A DNA stretch of 64,000 bases from Emticicia oligotrophica DSM 17448 (GTDB taxonomy: Bacteria > Bacteroidota > Bacteroidia > Cytophagales > Spirosomataceae): contig NC_018748.1 of the NCBI RefSeq assembly GCF_000263195.1, positions 2,728,001 to 2,792,000 on the forward strand, given 5' to 3'. How positions within the stretch are numbered: the first letter of the stretch is position 1; each line of letters begins with the position of its first letter. Below are positions 59,861-64,000 of this stretch, piece after piece. The notes under the pieces were generated by a model. The model did not search any database. It saw only the letters and a program-made list of their open reading frames with translations, and was not told the DNA's origin. Both the position numbers and the translations under genes were made by a program.

Positions 59861-60916
59861 TTATATTGTAGCTTCGCTGCTTGGTTCTTTAATCGCTAAT
59901 TGTCCACAAGCGGCATCAATATCTTTACCACGGCTTCTACGTACATTGACAACCACGCCTTTATCTTCTAAAAACTTCGCAAACTTACTAAGTTTATCTT
60001 CCGTTGTATTGATATAGTTTGCCTCGGCGATTGGGTTATATTCTATAATATTTACTTTGGCAGGTACTTTCTTCGTAAACTCCCAGAGTTCTTTGGCATC
60101 TTGTAAAGAATCATTGAAATCGTTGAAAACAATGTATTCGAAAGTGATACGATTCCCAGTTTTTTTATAGAAATAATTCAATGCTGCTGCTAAGTTTTGT
60201 AATGAATTACTCTCATTAATCGGCATGATTTCATTACGTTTAGTATCATTGGCAGCGTGTAATGAAAGTGCTAAATTAAACTTAACTTCATCATCGCCCA
60301 ACTTTTGAATCATTTTTGCGATACCTGCGGTACTTACAGTAATTCGTTTGGGCGACCAATTAAGTCCATCAGGCGAAGTAATACGATTGACCGACTCCAT
60401 CATACCCGCATAATTGAGCAAGGGTTCGCCCATTCCCATATATACTATATTGGTAAGTGGTTGCTGATAATGCTCTTCGGCTTGTTGTTTGATGAGTACT
60501 ACTTGGTCGTAGATTTCGGCAGCATCAAGGTTGCGTTTTCTTGCCATGTAGCCCGTTGCACAAAATTTACAAGTAAGCGAACAACCCACCTGAGATGATA
60601 CACAGGCTGTCATGCGGTCGTCAGCAGGAATCAAAACGCCTTCTACTAAATTTCCGTCAAATAGCTTAAAACCTGATTTAATGGTTTTATCATTACTGAC
60701 TTGTTTTTTGAGTACTGAAACAGCTCGAATTTCGAAATGTTCTTTCAGTAAATCACGGGTTTTTAATGATAAGTTGGTCATATCATCAAAACTCCAAGCC
60801 GATTTTTTCCACAGCCACTCCGAAATTTGTTTGGCTCTAAAACCTTGTTCTCCATTGGCTGTGAGCCAAGTTTTGAGTTGTTCGGTCGATAGCTTTCTTA
60901 TATCTTGTTTGCTCAT
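59861..60916 (-). CDS. rlmN: 23S rRNA (adenine2503-C2) methyltransferase
   Basis: A 351-residue radical-SAM enzyme from the ATG at 60916 (the frame extends 22 codons upstream). It methylates C2 of A2503 in 23S rRNA and A37 in some tRNAs. The cluster-binding CxxxCxxC is CSLTCKFCATG; the methyl-carrying cysteines are in MTACVSSQ and DIDAACGQLAIK; MGMGEPLLNY and KRITVSTAGI are further signatures. Length and order match RlmN, and the Cfr-type resistance pattern is not suggested. Single gene, divergent from the SDR gene. Confidence 0.95.
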   Translation of the reverse strand: MSKQDIRKLSTEQLKTWLTANGEQGFRAKQISEWLWKKSAWSFDDMTNLSLKTRDLLKEHFEIRAVSVLKKQVSNDKTIKSGFKLFDGNLVEGVLIPADDRMTACVSSQVGCSLTCKFCATGYMARKRNLDAAEIYDQVVLIKQQAEEHYQQPLTNIVYMGMGEPLLNYAGMMESVNRITSPDGLNWSPKRITVSTAGIAKMIQKLGDDEVKFNLALSLHAANDTKRNEIMPINESNSLQNLAAALNYFYKKTGNRITFEYIVFNDFNDSLQDAKELWEFTKKVPAKVNIIEYNPIAEANYINTTEDKLSKFAKFLEDKGVVVNVRRSRGKDIDAACGQLAIKEPSSEATI

Positions 60917-61039
60917 ATATGCTTTGTTCGAATGCTTTTTATATTTAGTCGAAGCGAATCTATTTTTCACTTCATGGTGCAAAGTTCCGAAATAATCGTT
61001 GGTTTTGCCAAGAATATGAGTTTTATCGTTGAAAAACCT

Positions 61040-61047
61040 TACATTTG
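61040..61047 (+). promoter_or_regulatory. -7 promoter element of the SDR gene
   Basis: TACATTTG matches TAnnTTTG, 43 bases before the ATG. Confidence 0.5.
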
Positions 61048-61090
61048 CCTTAATTACCTAACAAAAAAAAGAGACAGAAATTCGTAAAAA

Positions 61091-61888
61091 ATGAAAAGAT
61101 TTGAAAATAAAGTAGTTTGGATTACAGGAGCATCTTCAGGAATAGGCGAAGCCACTGCCTATGCATTTGCGAATGAAGGTGCGAAATTAATTCTTTCGGC
61201 TCGAAGAGAAGAAGAACTTTTAAGAGTGAAAAAGGCTACTGGTTTGACTGATGCCGATGTATTTATTTTACCTATTGATGTTGAGAAGGCGGACGAAATC
61301 GAGCCTAAAGCCCAGCAAGCTATTAGTCATTTTGGGCGAATAGATGTACTTTTCAATAATGCAGGAATTTCGCAGAGAAGTTCAGTCCTCGAAACTGATA
61401 TGGCGGTGTATCAGAAAATTATGAACCTAAACTTTTTTGGAGTTGTAGCCCTTACAAAGGCGGTATTGCCCGCAATGAAAGCTCAAAAAAGTGGACATAT
61501 TGCCGTAACAAGTAGTCTTTCTGGGAAATTAGCAACTCCAATGCGTTCGGGTTATTGTGCTTCAAAGCATGCTTTACATGGTTTTTTTGATGCCCTTCGT
61601 GCTGAAGTTTTCGATGATAAAATAGGCGTGACTTTGATATGTCCGGGTTATATCAAAACGAATATTTCCTTAAATGCAGTTGCGGCTGATGGCAGTAAGT
61701 TTGGAAAAATGGATGAAAACCAAGCAAATGGAATGCCTGCTGAAGAATGTGCCCGCCAGATTGTGGATGCTATTTACAAGAATAAAGATGAGGTTTATAT
61801 GGGTGGAAAAGAAGTTTTAGGCGTGTATTTAAAAAGATTTTTTCCGAAATTATTAGCCAAGATTGTGCGAAAACAAAGCCCTAAATGA
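61091..61888 (+). CDS. Short-chain dehydrogenase/reductase (SDR)
   Basis: A 265-residue Rossmann enzyme. NAD(P)-binding motif VWITGASSGIGEATAYAFA, VLFNNAGISQRS, catalytic Ser in AVTSSLSGK, YCASKHALHG (YxxxK) and LICPGYIKTNI. The Arg pair in SARREEE favours NADPH. It resembles DHRS7-like or DltE-like SDRs. Substrate unknown. Transcription ends at a short hairpin. Confidence 0.92.
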   Translation: MKRFENKVVWITGASSGIGEATAYAFANEGAKLILSARREEELLRVKKATGLTDADVFILPIDVEKADEIEPKAQQAISHFGRIDVLFNNAGISQRSSVLETDMAVYQKIMNLNFFGVVALTKAVLPAMKAQKSGHIAVTSSLSGKLATPMRSGYCASKHALHGFFDALRAEVFDDKIGVTLICPGYIKTNISLNAVAADGSKFGKMDENQANGMPAEECARQIVDAIYKNKDEVYMGGKEVLGVYLKRFFPKLLAKIVRKQSPK

Positions 61889-61929
61889 GGCTTGAAAATT
61901 GAAATAAATTAGTTATTTTTTATCATTTT

Positions 61930-61947
61930 AGGGCTTTCATAAGCCCT
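61930..61947 (+). terminator. SDR gene terminator
   Basis: AGGGCTT (61930-61936) pairs with AAGCCCT (61941-61947), followed by a run of T. Confidence 0.8.
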
Positions 61948-62019
61948 TTTTTTTTGATTTTTTAGACTAAAATACTCATGAAAAATTAAATTATATCGCA
62001 CAAACTTTGATTTTGGTCA

Positions 62020-62027
62020 TACTTTTG
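62020..62027 (+). promoter_or_regulatory. -7 promoter element of the SusC gene
   Basis: TACTTTTG matches TAnnTTTG, leaving a leader of about 100 bases. No -33 element was assigned. Confidence 0.45.
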
Positions 62028-62132
62028 TTTTCGTTCATCGCATTCCTTTGCAAAATATCTATTTTTATCAATACTTTTATTCCAGTATAAATAAATACAT
62101 AACTTAATTTTTACAAACTAACAACAAACTGT

Positions 62133-64000
62133 ATGAGGAAACTTCTACTCGCCAGCATTATGCTGGTGTGGGCTGGCTTTGCATTCGCCCAAGACAAGAC
62201 CGTTTCAGGGAAGATTACTTCCGCTGAAGATGGCTCTCCACTTCCGGGTGTGAGTGTAATAATCAAAGGAACTACTAAAGGTGCAACAACTGACGGTAAC
62301 GGGGTTTACAAAATTTCTGCTCCCGCTAACGCGACACTAAGCTTTAGCTTTATTGGTTTTGAGACGATATCTGAAAATATCGGAAACAGAACAATTATTG
62401 ATGTACAGATGAAGTCGGATGTGGGACAACTCAATGAAGTTGTAGTAACGGCATTAGGTATTTCGCGTGACAAAAGGTCTTTGAATTATACGGTTCAAGA
62501 ACTAAAAGCTGACAAGCTTACAGTAGCTCGTGATGCCAATGTTGGTAATGCCCTTGCGGGTAAGATTGCAGGAGTTCAGGTATTAGGACAGTCAGGGGCT
62601 AAATTTGGTTCACCAAATATTAGAATTCGCGGTATCAACTCATTGACTGGGGGAGACCCACTTTATGTAGTTGATGGTACGCCAGTGGCAAGTATCGGTG
62701 ATGTAAATATGGATGATGTTGAAAATCTATCAGTATTGAAAGGGCCTTCAGCAACTGCACTTTATGGTAATCGTGCTTCGGGTGGTGTAATTGTAATTAC
62801 AACCAAAAGAGCAAAAGCAGGTGAAACAACTTTCAACGTAAATCACAGTACTACGCTTGATATGGTAGGCTTATTGCCAAAATATCAGAATGAATATGGT
62901 GGTGGTTATTCGCAAGATTGGGAAACTTTCAAATACAATCCTGCGATTGACCCAGCTGATTGGAAGGCTTTTGATGGACAAAAAATCTTGGATTATTCTG
63001 CCGATGAAAGCTGGGGGCCTAAATTAGATGGAACATTACACCGTTCGGCATTCTCTTGGCAACAAGGCCCTGAATTTGGACAGTTGACACCATTTTCTCC
63101 AAACCCGAATAACGTAAGAGATTTCTTCGAGAAGCCTGTAAGCAATAACACAAACTTTGCTTTTGCCAAAGGTGGAGATAACTTCCAATCACGTATTTCT
63201 TTTACTCATATTGATACTAAAGGTATCGTTCCTAATAGTAGCCAAAAACGTGACTTCGTTAGTTCAAAAAATACGTACAACTTTACAAGTAAGTTTTCAG
63301 CTACTCTAGATGTAACTTATTCAGCGACACGTGCAAGAAACGTTCCAGCAGATAACTATGGTTCATCGGGTGGTACTGCCGCAAGTGGTTTTACGGGCGT
63401 AGCTCCAGGTGCTACTGTAACTGGTTATAACCAAACGATTGGTTCATTCAACCAATGGTTCCAACGCCAGTTGAGCATTGATGATTTAAGAAACTATAAA
63501 AATCCAGATGGTACTTACCGTAGCTGGAATATCGGTGGCCCACGTGATGCTAAACCAAAGTACTGGGATAGCCCTTATACACAAATGTATGAGAGTACAA
63601 ACCTTAATAACAATGACCGTATTTATGGTAGCTTAGGCTTGGCTTATAAAATTACTGATTACTTGACAGCTTCAGTAACTTCGCGTAGAGATTGGAGAAA
63701 TTATTACGGAGAAGGACGTATCGCTTACGGTACATTGAATGCTGGTGGTTTAGGTGCTTATGCAAACTATGCAACAACTGGCTACGAAAATAACCACGAG
63801 GCTTTATTAGCATTTAACAAAAACTTCAATAAGTTATCGGTTGTGGCTAATGCAGGTGGAAATATTCGTTATTCAAAAACGGGGGTATATTCACAATCTA
63901 CGGTGGGTGGTTTAACAACACCAGGTTTCTATAATATTGCAGCCTCAAAAGACCGTCCATCAGTTCAAACACTTACTTACGAAAGACGTGTAAATAGTAT
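62133..64000 (+). CDS. SusC/RagA family TonB-linked outer-membrane receptor (3' end outside window)
   Basis: The first 622 residues of a TonB-dependent receptor. Signal peptide LLLASIMLVWAGFAFAQ; carboxypeptidase-regulatory-like domain at about 25-105 (VSGKITSAEDGSPLPGVSVI, GATTDGNGVYKISAPA); TonB-box region LNEVVVTALGI; plug domain with NVGNALAGKIAGVQV, IRIRGINSLTGGDPLYVVDG and ATALYGNRASGGVIVITTK; then barrel strands. SusC receptors import oligosaccharides or other nutrients with a SusD lipoprotein, whose gene probably follows outside the window. Specificity is unknown. Confidence 0.95.
   Translation, partial: MRKLLLASIMLVWAGFAFAQDKTVSGKITSAEDGSPLPGVSVIIKGTTKGATTDGNGVYKISAPANATLSFSFIGFETISENIGNRTIIDVQMKSDVGQLNEVVVTALGISRDKRSLNYTVQELKADKLTVARDANVGNALAGKIAGVQVLGQSGAKFGSPNIRIRGINSLTGGDPLYVVDGTPVASIGDVNMDDVENLSVLKGPSATALYGNRASGGVIVITTKRAKAGETTFNVNHSTTLDMVGLLPKYQNEYGGGYSQDWETFKYNPAIDPADWKAFDGQKILDYSADESWGPKLDGTLHRSAFSWQQGPEFGQLTPFSPNPNNVRDFFEKPVSNNTNFAFAKGGDNFQSRISFTHIDTKGIVPNSSQKRDFVSSKNTYNFTSKFSATLDVTYSATRARNVPADNYGSSGGTAASGFTGVAPGATVTGYNQTIGSFNQWFQRQLSIDDLRNYKNPDGTYRSWNIGGPRDAKPKYWDSPYTQMYESTNLNNNDRIYGSLGLAYKITDYLTASVTSRRDWRNYYGEGRIAYGTLNAGGLGAYANYATTGYENNHEALLAFNKNFNKLSVVANAGGNIRYSKTGVYSQSTVGGLTTPGFYNIAASKDRPSVQTLTYERRVNS

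Overview
The window is AT-rich chromosomal DNA of a Bacteroidota bacterium, most likely a Cytophagales-type genome. The evidence is taxon-typical gene content: a SusC/RagA TonB-linked receptor, PorP/SprF and a gliding-motility type C-terminal domain (type IX secretion, T9SS), a DUF3276 PUR protein, a Bacteroidota-style arginine decarboxylase, and many -7 promoter elements of the form TAnnTTTG. No rRNA, prophage or CRISPR array was seen.

Layout. 1-4642: metal-efflux locus, with a CzcA-type RND pump fused to a TolC-like domain (running off the left edge) and a small His-rich exported protein. 4725-6570: a zinc-ribbon protein, a complete IS5-family element (5155-6077, with inverted repeats and a 3-bp target duplication) and a short SSB. 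6659-21119: a T9SS surface locus with a 3489-aa repeat adhesin, a PorP/SprF-like barrel and a PorE-like OmpA protein. 21572-25753: cmk, an FAD oxidoreductase and an Omp85-type barrel protein, closely spaced. 26047-34519: a degenerate LytS-like protein, a rhodanese-thioredoxin fusion, an M20 amidohydrolase, DUF58, RlpA, a PUR protein, YchF, a Lys-rich exported protein and Mog. 34638-42579: an Nfu-type Fe-S protein, rpmA and rplU, a CBS protein, an HNH protein, Mpl, arginine decarboxylase, a tiny lipoprotein, a HAD phosphatase and a fatty acid hydroxylase-type enzyme. 42619-47616: a helicase, then an overlapping four-gene cassette (BKACE enzyme, NeuD-like acyltransferase, glycosyltransferase, Amj-type lipid II flippase). 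47812-48028: tRNA-Leu and tRNA-Gly. 48140-55872: a TonB-CTD protein, HisIE, a small membrane protein, peroxiredoxin, a GH9-deacetylase fusion, serine dehydratase and a vanadium-haloperoxidase-like lipoprotein. 55936-59817: trehalase and an MFS transporter, divergent from an AraC regulator, with a leader peptide and terminator-like hairpin upstream of the transporter. 59861-64000: RlmN, an SDR enzyme and the first 622 residues of a SusC receptor.

The most interesting pieces are the giant adhesin locus (long N-terminal extension before its secretion signal, twelve tandem Ig-like units), the BKACE/acyltransferase/GT/Amj cassette as a possible uncharacterised envelope-glycan system, and the candidate attenuator of the trehalose operon. 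All assignments come from reading motifs and architecture; no database search was run.
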